A model generated the notes under the pieces. It did not search any database. It was not told where the DNA came from and saw only the letters and a list, made by a program, of their open reading frames with translations. A DNA stretch of 40,550 nt. Origin: Elusimicrobiota bacterium. Lineage in GTDB: Bacteria; Elusimicrobiota; Elusimicrobia; UBA1565; UBA9628. This document shows, piece after piece, positions 1-7,667 of the stretch. The translations under genes were made by a program, and so were the position numbers. The stretch covers positions 1-40,550 of the forward strand of contig JACPOW010000128.1 of the NCBI GenBank assembly GCA_016191335.1. The letters are read 5' to 3'. Numbering within the stretch: position 1 is the stretch's first letter; the number at the start of each line of letters is the position of its first letter.

Positions 1-332
1 CGTTGAGTCAGCGGTAGCAGGCCCTGGAAGGTCTGAGCCAGGATAAAATCAGGCCAAACAACAACTGCCAACTCACAGTTGGCTTGGGCCACTGCCTAAA
101 CCGCAGTGAGCACACGCCGGTCCACGACGCCTGCTGGTGGGTCGCCGGTGTAATGAGCAGGATGCGGTCCTTCCCTGTTATTCCGTGGGCGGGGGGCCTA
201 AGACCGAACGGGGTTAGCCCAAGGAGCACGCGTCCATCGGTTTTCCTTGGGCGAAATTGAGGATGGGCTAAGCCTGTAGTGACTTCAGTCGGCGCCGTTT
301 GGACGCGGGTGCAAATCCCGCCACCTCCACCA
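1..332 (+). ncRNA. ssrA: tmRNA (transfer-messenger RNA), 5' end off window
   Basis: tmRNA rescues stalled ribosomes and adds a degradation tag to the unfinished protein. The 3' end shows the diagnostic tRNA-like half: GACGCGGG (302-309) and CCCGC (317-321) form the T stem, followed by the acceptor strand and an encoded CCA at 330-332. The GGCTAAGCCTGTAGT block matches the GACTAAGCATGTAGT region of E. coli tmRNA. Upstream, AAACAACAACTGCC is the usual run-in to a GCC resume codon. The first few tens of bases (5' acceptor strand) lie left of the window. The T loop reads TGCAAAT where TTCRANY is usual. No T-tract terminator is seen, and the next gene begins 6 bases after the CCA. Confidence 0.93.
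67..99 (+). other. tmRNA tag-peptide reading frame
   Basis: From a GCC resume codon at 67 the frame reads ANSQLAWATA and stops at TAA (97-99). An A lies four bases before the resume codon, the position known to matter in E. coli tmRNA. The 10-residue length and the AN start match known tags. The C-terminus ATA differs from the usual LAA that ClpXP recognises. Another frame from an earlier GCC (AKQQL...) gives no tag-like ending, so this frame is preferred. Confidence 0.72.
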
Positions 333-337
333 TTTTA

Positions 338-1654
338 ATGGGCGACTCGCGCTCGAGAGCCGTGACGTTGATGGGGTCGTACGGGCTCTTCGCGGGGCTG
401 GCTTTGCTCGTCGTCGCCCGCCCCGAGCTCGGGCCTTCGGCCGTTCCGGCCTTCGGCCTCTGCCTGCTCTGGTCGGACCTCCGCCAGGACGGCGAATCCC
501 CGGTCGTCCTCACCTTCCTCGCCACCCTCGTCGCCGCCGTGCTGATGGTGCGTTCGGAGGAGCAGCGTCTCCTGCTCGCGGCGGGCCTCGGGGGCCTGTG
601 GCTGCTGGCCGGGGCGCAGGCCGCGCACCGCGGACGGCAGTTCGGCGACGAGCGCGAGATGCTGCTCGAGCAGATGAACCTCCAGGACCAGATTCGGGAC
701 GACGAGCGCGACCTGAAGTACTACCGGTCCTACGAGGAGACGGTCGGCGTGGACACCCGCCTGCGCCGCGACCTGTCCGACGCGGCCAAGAGCCTGTCGG
801 GCACGCTCGACGGGCGCGAGGTCCAGACCCGCCTGATCACCATCCTGCAGGACCGCTTCCCGGCCTCGCGCGTCTCGGTGGTCGGCGGCGCGGGCGACGA
901 CCCTCTCCTGCTCGCGGCGCAGCGCCGCCGGGGCCCCGTCCTGATCAAGGACGCCCGTCAGGAGGCCCAGGTGGTCCCGGGCGCGCGCTTCGTCGCCGGC
1001 ATCGCGATCCCGCTCAAGGTCATGCGCCAGGCCGCCGGCTTCGTCAAGCTCGAGAGCGACGCGCCGGGGGCGTTCGGGCCCGACGAGGTCCGCACCGCCG
1101 ACCTGTTCGCGACGATGGCCTCCCTCTCGCTCGAGAACATACGGCTCTACGAGAGCGTGCACCGGCAGGCGACGCACGACGCGCTGACCCAGCTGCACAG
1201 CCACCGCGCCTTCCAGCAGCGCCTGCAGGAGGAGGTCCTTCGCTCGGGCCGCTCCCAGACGCCGCTGTCGCTGATCATGCTCGACGTGGACCACTTCAAG
1301 CGCTACAACGACACCTTCGGCCATCAGGCCGGCGACCAGCTGCTGCGCACCTTGGCGGGCATACTCGCCTCCTTCGCCCGCCCCGTGGACTTCGCCGCGC
1401 GCTACGGCGGCGAGGAGTTCGCCTTGATCCTCCCGAACTACGTCCGGTCGGAGGCCGTCTCGGTCGCCGAGCGCATCCGCCAGCGCGTCGCCGACGAGCC
1501 GTTCGTCTTCAACGGCGCGCCGACGCGCGCGACGATGAGCCTCGGCGTGGCGTCGTTCCCTACCGACGCCACCACCGCGTCCCAGATCGTCCGGGTGGCC
1601 GACGAGCGCCTGTACAAGGCCAAGCACGGCGGGCGCAACCAGGTGGTCGGATGA
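338..1654 (+). CDS. membrane-bound GAF-GGDEF diguanylate cyclase
   Basis: Makes the second messenger c-di-GMP from two GTP. The 438-residue protein has two or three N-terminal membrane segments (about 13-90), a charged coiled coil (about 105-150), a GAF-like sensory domain (about 155-275) and a C-terminal GGDEF domain (about 285-438). The active-site motif is GGEEF (357-361). The RxxD product-inhibition site is intact: R348-P-V-D351, five residues before the motif, so an active, feedback-inhibited enzyme is expected. The ATG at 338 is 6 bases after the tmRNA CCA end and has no Shine-Dalgarno; an ATG at 371 is an alternative start that keeps the membrane segments. The stop overlaps the next gene as ATGA, so the two cyclases are probably co-translated. 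Confidence 0.9.
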   Translation: MGDSRSRAVTLMGSYGLFAGLALLVVARPELGPSAVPAFGLCLLWSDLRQDGESPVVLTFLATLVAAVLMVRSEEQRLLLAAGLGGLWLLAGAQAAHRGRQFGDEREMLLEQMNLQDQIRDDERDLKYYRSYEETVGVDTRLRRDLSDAAKSLSGTLDGREVQTRLITILQDRFPASRVSVVGGAGDDPLLLAAQRRRGPVLIKDARQEAQVVPGARFVAGIAIPLKVMRQAAGFVKLESDAPGAFGPDEVRTADLFATMASLSLENIRLYESVHRQATHDALTQLHSHRAFQQRLQEEVLRSGRSQTPLSLIMLDVDHFKRYNDTFGHQAGDQLLRTLAGILASFARPVDFAARYGGEEFALILPNYVRSEAVSVAERIRQRVADEPFVFNGAPTRATMSLGVASFPTDATTASQIVRVADERLYKAKHGGRNQVVG

Positions 1655-3004
1655 GCCTCGACTGGGCCGCCGCCGCCGTCGCCCTTCTGCCCCCGCTGGC
1701 GCTGTGGGCCGCCTATCCGCGGCGTGCCGCCGCGGCTGCTTTTATAGGCGCCGTGTCGCTCGCGGCCGGGGCGGCGCTGCTCGTGTCCGCCGACGCCGCC
1801 GGGCGCGCCCACGCGGCGCTGGCCGCGGCGTGGGGGATCGCGGGCTCGGCCCTCGCGTGGCAGCTCGCCCGGCGCCGCGAGGACGAGAGGCGGACGCTCG
1901 CCGAGCGCCTGGCCGGCGTGCGCGCCCAGCGCGAGCGCATGGCCGAGGAGCTCAAGGGCCTCAAGGCCCGAGGCATGAACGCCGAGCTCGCCCACCGCGA
2001 GGCCTCGGCCCTGTACGGCATGGTCAAGAGCCTCTCCGAGGCGATGTCGTGGGAGGAGGCGCGGCCCCGCGTGGAGGGGGCCCTCGAGCAGTACTTCGGC
2101 CCGCGGGTCGAGTACGCGCTGTACGTCTCGGGCCTGCGCGGCGAGGGGGAGGTCCGGCCTCTGGCCGTCCGCGGCCTGCGCGCCTCGCCGGGCGCGGCGT
2201 GGGCCACGCTCGAGCGGCTGCTGCAGGAGCAGGGCGCCACCGCCGCGTCGCCCCGCGCCTTCGAGAAGCCGGAGCGGTCCGTCGGCGTGCCGATCAAGGA
2301 GGGCCAGGAGCTGCTCGGCTACCTGTACGCCCGCGTCCCCGAGGGCGCCGCGGCCGACGCGTGGCTGGCCAAGACCCAGTCGTTCGTCGGCGAGCTCGGC
2401 GTGGCCTTCCGGCGCGTCAAGCTCTTCCAGGAGGTCGAGCGCCTCTCCGAGATCGACGGACTCACCGGCGTGCGCCGCCGCGGCGCCTTCGACAAGAAGA
2501 TCGCCGAGGAGCTCGTCCGGGCCAAGACCTTCAAGACCACCTTCGGCCTGATGCTCCTCGACATCGACCATTTCAAGAGCCTCAACGACCGGTTCGGCCA
2601 CCCGTTCGGCGACCAGGTCCTGAAGCGCCTCGGGGCGGTCCTCAATTCCCTGGTCTACGACACCGACTTCGTGGCGCGCTACGGCGGCGAGGAGTTTGCT
2701 ATCGTCCTGCCGCGGGCCGAGCCGGCCGGCGCGCTGCGCAAGGCCGAGGCGATCCGGGCCGCGATCGAGGCCGAGCTGTTCTCCGTCGGCTTCGAGGAGC
2801 TTCGGGTGACGATCTCGATCGGGGTGTCGCATTTCCCGCGCGACGCGTCGACGCCCGAGGAGCTGATCGCCCGCGCCGACGCGGCCCTGTACGCCGTCGA
2901 CGCCCGAGGAGCTGATCGCCCGCGCCGACGCGGCCCTGTACGCGGCCAAGGCGGGCGGACGCAACAGGGTCGTCGACAGCGACGCCCTGCGCCGTTTGAG
3001 TTAA
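1651..3004 (+). pseudogene. second GAF-GGDEF diguanylate cyclase, frameshifted near its C-terminus
   Basis: Paralogue of the preceding cyclase: membrane segments (about 5-75), coiled coil (about 80-130), GAF-like domain, then a GGDEF domain with GGEEF at 345-349. The inhibition-site Arg is replaced (Y336-D-T-D339), so feedback inhibition would be lost. A 49-bp tandem duplication (2846-2943) shifts the frame after about residue 414. It removes the conserved C-terminal AKAGGRNRV strand and replaces it with Arg/Pro-rich sequence that would run to 4113 across sppA. With one copy deleted, the frame ends normally at TAA 3002-3004, giving a protein of ordinary length. This is either a recent inactivating or switchable slip, or an assembly error. 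The coordinates given are those of the restored gene. Confidence 0.8.
2846..2943 (+). repeat. perfect 49-bp tandem duplication
   Basis: Copy one spans 2846-2894 and copy two 2895-2943, with no mismatch that I can see. Both begin CGTCGACGCCCGAGG and end CCTGTACGC. The period (49) is not a multiple of three, so it puts the diguanylate cyclase gene out of frame. Confidence 0.95.
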
Positions 3005-3013
3005 GGAGCTTTC

Positions 3014-4051
3014 ATGGATCCGATGTCCGAGAACCCCGGCGCGCCCCTCGAGCCGCACCAGCTCAGCCCGCGCCGCGTAAAGCGCCGCCTGATCGCCGCG
3101 CTGCTCGCCCTGCACGCCGCCTCGCTGCTGGCGGCGGTGGTCCTCGTCGTGCGCGCCCGCAACGACGCGCCGAAGGCGCGCGACGGGAGCGCGAAGAGCC
3201 TGCTCAACCTCAAGCCCAAGGACACCGTCGGCTGGGTCTCCATCCGCGGACCCATCATGTCCTCGGAGTCGGGCAAGCCCTGGGAGCGCGGCGCCGAGCA
3301 GTGGGCGCGCCGCATCGAGCAGCTCGCCGAGACGAAGGGCGTGAAGGCCATCGTCCTCGACATCAACTCCCCCGGCGGCAGCGTGGGCGCGGTGCAGGAG
3401 ATCTACATGCGCATCCAGCGCGTGAAGAAGGAGAAGAAGATCCCCTTCGTGGCGCTCTTCGGCGACGTCTCCGCCTCCGGCGGCTACTACCTCGGCGCGG
3501 CCTGCGACAAGATCGTGGCGCATCCGGGGACGCTGACGGGCTCCATCGGCGTGATCTTCTCCGTCTCCAACATGGAAGGCCTGTTCGCCAAGGTCGGCTA
3601 CAAGCAGGACCCGATCAAGTCCGGCAAACACAAGGACATCGGCTCGCCGGCGCGGCCGATGACGGCCGAGGAGCGGGCCATCCTCCAGAGCCTCATCGAC
3701 GACGCCTACGGCCAGTTCGTGCAGGCCGTCGCCGACGGGCGCAAGATGACGGTCGAGCAGGTCAAGCCGCTGGCCGACGGTCGCATCTACTCCGGCAACC
3801 AGGCCAAGGAGCTCGGGCTCGTCGACGTGCTCGGCGACTCGCTCGACGCGACCAAGCTCGCCGCCGAGCTGGGCGGCATCAAGGACGAGAAGCCTCGCGT
3901 GCGCCGCGACGCCGAGAAGCTCAACGACATCTTCGAGATGCTCGAGACCCGCGCGCGCCTCACCTTCGGCCTCGGTGCGGCGGGCGTGACGGTCAGCGCG
4001 GGCCCGTCGGTCCCGCGCGGCCTGCTCTACGCGTGGTCCGGGGGCTGGTAG
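3014..4051 (+). CDS. sppA: signal peptide peptidase SppA, single-domain type
   Basis: Membrane-anchored serine protease that degrades cleaved signal peptides and other membrane-embedded peptides. The 345-residue protein has a cytoplasmic N-terminal stretch, one membrane anchor (about 25-47) and an S49 protease domain. The catalytic Ser is S155 in DVSASGGYY and the general base is K207 in SGKHKD. Their spacing of 52 residues equals that of the Ser/Lys dyad of Bacillus subtilis SppA (S147/K199). The LDINSPGG and TGSIGVI family motifs are present. It is about half the length of the E. coli two-domain SppA and matches the short Bacillus-like form. A strong AAGGAG (3003-3008) sits just before the ATG. 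It follows the cyclase pair in the same run of genes. Confidence 0.95.
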   Translation: MDPMSENPGAPLEPHQLSPRRVKRRLIAALLALHAASLLAAVVLVVRARNDAPKARDGSAKSLLNLKPKDTVGWVSIRGPIMSSESGKPWERGAEQWARRIEQLAETKGVKAIVLDINSPGGSVGAVQEIYMRIQRVKKEKKIPFVALFGDVSASGGYYLGAACDKIVAHPGTLTGSIGVIFSVSNMEGLFAKVGYKQDPIKSGKHKDIGSPARPMTAEERAILQSLIDDAYGQFVQAVADGRKMTVEQVKPLADGRIYSGNQAKELGLVDVLGDSLDATKLAAELGGIKDEKPRVRRDAEKLNDIFEMLETRARLTFGLGAAGVTVSAGPSVPRGLLYAWSGGW

Positions 4052-4052
4052 C

Positions 4053-4628
4053 ATGGACGCCGTCGAGCTCGTCTACGATTATTTCGAGGACCGGGCCCAC
4101 GCCTCGGCGCTGATCCGCCAACGCCGGCCGGCGGCCCTGGGCCTGCTCGCGCTTCTGCTCGGCGCGGCCAGCCTGTACGTCGCCCACGCGCTGGCCGGCC
4201 GCACCAGCTTCCCGTTCGGCTGGCCCGGCCTGGCGCTGGCGCTGCTGTGGCACTCGGTGATGACGTTCACCGCGACCGCGCTCCTGCATCTCATTTTAGA
4301 GCTCGGCGGCGCCCACGGCGACGCCCGCGCCCTGTTCGTCCACCTCGGCCTCTCGGAGCTCGCCTGGCTGACGGCCGTGCCGCTCGTGCTGGTGTGCCAG
4401 ACGGCGTTCTCGAACCCCGCCTGGAGCCTGCGCCTCGTCTTCTTCTTCGTCGGCCTGTGGTCTCTGTCGTACAAGGCCCGGGGCATCCGCGACGAGTACG
4501 GCATCAGCGGCGGGCGCGCGTGGCTCACCTTGGGCCTGCCCTACCTCGCGTGCGTGCTCGTCGTGCTCCTGATGGTCTTCCTCGCGACGCTCGGCTGGGT
4601 GCTCGCCGCTCTGCGCACCTGGGGCTGA
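4053..4628 (+). CDS. polytopic membrane protein, Yip1-like
   Basis: A 191-residue integral membrane protein of unknown function. About five hydrophobic segments (near 27-47, 57-82, 98-116, 122-140, 160-187) follow a short acidic N-terminus, with a conserved-looking DYFEDR stretch at the start. The overall plan resembles Yip1/YIP1-domain proteins, but I cannot confirm the family from motifs alone. The ATG is one base after the sppA stop, and its own stop overlaps the nnrE start as TGATG, so it is translated as part of the same operon. No catalytic motif is visible. Confidence 0.75.
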   Translation: MDAVELVYDYFEDRAHASALIRQRRPAALGLLALLLGAASLYVAHALAGRTSFPFGWPGLALALLWHSVMTFTATALLHLILELGGAHGDARALFVHLGLSELAWLTAVPLVLVCQTAFSNPAWSLRLVFFFVGLWSLSYKARGIRDEYGISGGRAWLTLGLPYLACVLVVLLMVFLATLGWVLAALRTWG

Positions 4629-5347
4629 TGAAGGAGCCCATCCCCGAGGTCTGGGAAGGACTGCCCGTCGTCACCGCCGCGGCGATGCGCGAGCTCGACC
4701 TCGCCGCGACCGAGAAGCACGGCCTCAAGGCCCTCGACCTGATGGAGAACGCGGGCAAGGCCGTCGCGGCCGAGTGCGCGGCCTTCCTCGCCGAGAAGGG
4801 CCTGTCGGTCAAGCAGGCGAAGATCGTCGTCTGCTGCGGCCGCGGCGCCAACGGCGGCGACGGCCTCGTGGCGGCGCGCCATCTCGCGGAGGGGGGCGCG
4901 ACCGTGGCGGCGTTCCTGTGCCCGCCCAAGAACGACGGCGCGGGGAAATACCCGGAGCTGGTCAGCGTCAACCTCGCGCGCGCCCAGGCGGCCGGCGTCA
5001 CGGTCAGCGCGGCCGGGCCGCAGAAGGGCCTCGACAAGGCGCTCGCGTGGTGCCATCTCGCCATCGACGCCTTGCTCGGCACGGGCGCCACCGGCAAGCC
5101 CGCCGGCGCCATCCATCACATGATCCGGGAGATGACGGCCGCCAAGAAGCCGATCGTCGCCGTCGACATCCCGTCGGGCATCCATCCCGACACCGGCTAT
5201 CACAGCGGCGTCTACGTGACCGCGGACCTGACCTTGACCTTGGGGCTTCCCAAGCGCGGCCTGCTCACCCCGCACGCCAAGGCCTCGGTGGGCGTGCTCA
5301 AGGTCCTCGACATCGGCTACCCGGCCCCTCTTCTGAAGAAATCTTGA
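4628..5347 (+). CDS. nnrE: NAD(P)H-hydrate epimerase (YjeF N-terminal domain type)
   Basis: Epimerises R-NAD(P)HX to the S form so that a dehydratase can repair hydrated NAD(P)H. The 239-residue protein is only the YjeF_N domain. It has the glycine-rich CGRGANGGDGLVAARHL segment near residue 75, the DALLGTG loop and the VDIPSGI motif that are hallmarks of the family. The C-terminal ADP/ATP-dependent dehydratase domain found in many bacteria is absent, and no separate dehydratase gene is in the window. The start ATG shares one base with the preceding stop, and the stop overlaps the next gene (TTGA). Confidence 0.92.
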   Translation: MKEPIPEVWEGLPVVTAAAMRELDLAATEKHGLKALDLMENAGKAVAAECAAFLAEKGLSVKQAKIVVCCGRGANGGDGLVAARHLAEGGATVAAFLCPPKNDGAGKYPELVSVNLARAQAAGVTVSAAGPQKGLDKALAWCHLAIDALLGTGATGKPAGAIHHMIREMTAAKKPIVAVDIPSGIHPDTGYHSGVYVTADLTLTLGLPKRGLLTPHAKASVGVLKVLDIGYPAPLLKKS

Positions 5348-5910
5348 AGGGGCACTTCCTCGCCTTATGGCTCGGTCGCGCCTCTCTCGCGGCGCTCCTG
5401 CTCGGCGCCGCCTGCAAGCCGGCCGGGCCGTTCGCGGTCCTGGAGACCTCGAAGGGGCGCATCGTGGCGCGCCTGTACCCGGACCGCGCGCCGAAGACCA
5501 TCGCCCACCTGCGCGCGCTGGCCGGCCGCCCGAAGCCTTTCTACAACGGCCTGATCTTCCATCGCGTGGCGCCCGGCTTCCTGATCCAGACCGGCGACCC
5601 GACGGGGACCGGTCACGGCGACCCGAAGCTGCCGGTGCCCGACGAGATCCGTCCCGGCGACCGCTTCGACAAGCCCGGCCTGCTCGGCATGGCGAGCTGG
5701 GGCCCGGGGACCTCCCAGACCCAGTTCTTCATCACGCTCGGCCCCGCGCCCGACCTCGACGGCCTGCACACGATGTTCGGCGAGGTCATCGAGGGCCTCG
5801 ACGCGGCCAAGGCGATCGCGGCGGTGCCGCGCGAGACCAAGGACGGGATCGACCGGCCCTACGACCCGCCGGTGCTCAAGTCCTTCAAGATCGTGCTGTC
5901 CCGCCCCTAG
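5344..5910 (+). CDS. cyclophilin-type peptidyl-prolyl isomerase, lipoprotein
   Basis: Catalyses cis-trans isomerisation of prolyl bonds, probably in the periplasm. From a TTG start that overlaps the nnrE stop (TTGA) the protein has 188 residues. It begins with a lipoprotein signal peptide ending in the lipobox LLGAAC, with the lipidated Cys near residue 24. The cyclophilin fold follows with the hallmarks FHRVAPGFLIQTGD (catalytic Arg) and SQTQFFITLGPAPDLDG. No in-frame ATG gives a complete signal peptide, which supports the TTG start. It is last in the + operon and ends one base short of the convergent RDD gene. Confidence 0.92.
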   Translation: MKGHFLALWLGRASLAALLLGAACKPAGPFAVLETSKGRIVARLYPDRAPKTIAHLRALAGRPKPFYNGLIFHRVAPGFLIQTGDPTGTGHGDPKLPVPDEIRPGDRFDKPGLLGMASWGPGTSQTQFFITLGPAPDLDGLHTMFGEVIEGLDAAKAIAAVPRETKDGIDRPYDPPVLKSFKIVLSRP

Positions 5911-5911
5911 G

Positions 5912-6802
5912 TCAGTACGAGGGCCAGGGCCGGCCCTTCGAGTCCTTGTGGGTGCAGTCGACGAAGATCTGTCCCCAGCAGTTCGATTTCGGGTCGGCGA
6001 CGTACCCCCAGCCGCCGGTGTCCTTGAGCTTGGACTCGACGATCTCGTACCCGTACTCGTTCTTCGCGCCGCAGACCTCTCCGCCGTAGGCGGTCCAGGC
6101 GGCGGTCTCGGCGTGGTCCGCGAGCTTGGTCTTCGGGATCTCCTTGAGGGTCTCGGGGTTGATGAACGCCTCGAGCGAGGCGGGGTACTGCCCCTCCGCG
6201 TCGCCGTAATAGATCGCGCTGGCCGATCTCAGCATGCCGAGGTTGCCCTTCGTCGCGCCCTCGCCGGACTTGACCTTCAGCTCCTTGAACTTCCCGAAGC
6301 CGCCGATGGCGCCCAGGGAGAACGATCCGATCGAGCCGACGAACATGAAGACCGCCAGCACGCCGAGGCAGGCGAACGCGGCCTTGCGCCCCGCGCCGAC
6401 GCCCTCGACGTAGACGACGCGCGTGCCCGCGATGTAGTCGTGCAGCGCGCGCTTGTCGGAGAAGCCCGCGATGAAGTAGCCGATCAGGAGGACCATGGCG
6501 CTGAGCCACTCCGCCGCGGTGCGCCCGACGGCGCGGCCGACGCCGACCGGCCCTCCGTCCTTCGCGACGACCTTGATGCCGGCCGCCATCTTGCCCGGCG
6601 TCTGTCCGCCCTGCGAGGTGAAGACGACCTTGTACACGAAGCCGACGAGGTAGCCGAGGCCGTGCACCGGCAGGAAGAAGCACAGCCCGAGGATCAAGGT
6701 GTCGACGGCGAGCGCTCCGCCGCGCACCCAGAAGCCGGCGCGGTCGGGCTCGGAGGCGGGGGAGGCGGGCTGCGCGGGAACGGCGGCTTCGTTTTCTTCC
6801 AT
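5912..6802 (-). CDS. RDD membrane domain fused to a pseudopilin-like head
   Basis: A 296-residue membrane protein of unknown role. The N-terminal part is an RDD domain: R27 and D34 in the first helix, QTPGKMAAGIKVV after the second, and RALHDYIAGTRVV (118-130). A further hydrophobic segment (about 141-168) leads to a C-terminal domain (171-296) that resembles the globular head of type IV or type II-secretion pilins. This part has GATKGNLGMLRSASAIYYGD, a QYPASLEAF stretch, DTGGWGYV and a Cys-containing VDCTHKD-KG ending with WPSY. Normal pilins have their own N-terminal helix and cleavage site; here a membrane domain replaces them. An AAGGA precedes the ATG, and a weak -10 (TATTTA, 6810-6815) lies 7 bases upstream. 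The fold assignments are by eye. Confidence 0.85.
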   Translation of the reverse strand: MEENEAAVPAQPASPASEPDRAGFWVRGGALAVDTLILGLCFFLPVHGLGYLVGFVYKVVFTSQGGQTPGKMAAGIKVVAKDGGPVGVGRAVGRTAAEWLSAMVLLIGYFIAGFSDKRALHDYIAGTRVVYVEGVGAGRKAAFACLGVLAVFMFVGSIGSFSLGAIGGFGKFKELKVKSGEGATKGNLGMLRSASAIYYGDAEGQYPASLEAFINPETLKEIPKTKLADHAETAAWTAYGGEVCGAKNEYGYEIVESKLKDTGGWGYVADPKSNCWGQIFVDCTHKDSKGRPWPSY

Positions 6803-6845
6803 AGGTCCTTAAATAGCAGAGATACGGCGATTGCGCAAGGCGGCG

Positions 6846-7604
6846 CTAGGCGCGGCCGGTGGCGGCCCGGACCTTGGCCGCGATCGCGGCGAGGCGTTCC
6901 TTCACGCCCGGGGCGCGCTTCTCGAGGAGGGGGAGGACCTCGCGGCGCACCCAGTTGCGCGTGAACCTCGGGTCGGCGTTGCTCGCGTCCTCCCGCGAGG
7001 CCAGCCCGTGGACCTCGAGGTAGAGGCGCACCTCGGCCCGCGTCAGCGGCAGGAGCGGGCGGATCAGCTCGACGCCCGGACGCAGCGGCCGCCGCGCCGG
7101 GATGCCGCCGAGGCCCTCGAGGCTCGTGCCGCGCAGCAGGTGGAGGAGCACGGTCTCGGCCTGGTCGTCGAGCTGGTGGCCGGTGGCGACGGCCGTGAAG
7201 CGTCCGCGCCGCGCCTTCTCGCCGAGCGCGCGGTAGCGCGCCTTGCGCCCGGCCTCCTCGAGGCCGAGGCCGCGCTCGGCCGCGAGCGCCCGCACCGGCG
7301 CGCGGATCACCGAGACGGGAAGGCCGAGCTTTTCGCCCAGCTTCTCGACGGAGCGGGCGTCGGCGTCGGCGGCGCGCCCGCGCAGGCCGTGGTGGACGTG
7401 GACGAGGGTCACCGCCAGGCCTTTCTTGCGCGCCTGCACCGAGAGCCAATGCGCCAGGCACACCGAATCCGGGCCGCCGGACACCGCCGCGAGGACCCTG
7501 CGTCCCGGGGTCAGAAAGCGCTGCCCGGCCTCGAAGGCCATGAGCTTGGACCAGACGCGGGCGGCGAATTCCTTGCGGTTCAAGGGGGGGTCTCCGACGA
7601 GCAA
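6846..7604 (-). CDS. tilS: tRNA(Ile)-lysidine synthase, N-terminal-domain form
   Basis: Converts C34 of the CAU-anticodon tRNA(Ile) to lysidine using ATP, so that the tRNA reads AUA. The 252-residue protein has the N-type ATP pyrophosphatase PP-loop SGGPDSV (42-48), then the VHVHHGLR and ATGHQLDDQAETVLLHLLRG motifs typical of TilS, and an NWVRREVLP segment. It ends after the catalytic region, without the C-terminal domains of the E. coli enzyme, like other short TilS proteins. The start is a TTG (7604) preceded by AAGG at five bases; another TTG seven codons in has no Shine-Dalgarno. The gene diverges from the exported-protein operon at 7668. Confidence 0.93.
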   Translation of the reverse strand: MLVGDPPLNRKEFAARVWSKLMAFEAGQRFLTPGRRVLAAVSGGPDSVCLAHWLSVQARKKGLAVTLVHVHHGLRGRAADADARSVEKLGEKLGLPVSVIRAPVRALAAERGLGLEEAGRKARYRALGEKARRGRFTAVATGHQLDDQAETVLLHLLRGTSLEGLGGIPARRPLRPGVELIRPLLPLTRAEVRLYLEVHGLASREDASNADPRFTRNWVRREVLPLLEKRAPGVKERLAAIAAKVRAATGRA

Positions 7605-7619
7605 GATGCCTTATTCCTA

Positions 7620-7648
7620 TTGACAAATCAAGGTCCCGGGGCTACCCT
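7620..7648 (+). promoter_or_regulatory. sigma70-type promoter for the exported paralogue operon
   Basis: A perfect -35 TTGACA (7620-7625), 17-base spacer and -10 TACCCT (7643-7648). Transcription would start near 7655 and give a short leader with AGAGGA (7655-7660) before the ATG at 7668. It is one of the few promoters here that serves a gene with a conventional ribosome-binding site. Confidence 0.65.
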
Positions 7649-7667
7649 GAGGTCAGAGGATCCCCTC

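Noticed and set aside
8-229. 73-codon minus-strand ORF
   Set aside because: Lies wholly inside tmRNA on the opposite strand.
335-1627. 430-codon frame on the minus strand
   Set aside because: Antisense to the first diguanylate cyclase; composition (Arg, Ala, Gly, Glu, His) is that of a GC-rich shadow frame and no motif is present.
3005-4113. Open frame continuing from the second diguanylate cyclase through sppA to 4113
   Set aside because: It arises only from the 49-bp duplication shift. The sequence is Arg/Pro-rich nonsense and lies out of frame on top of a well-supported sppA.
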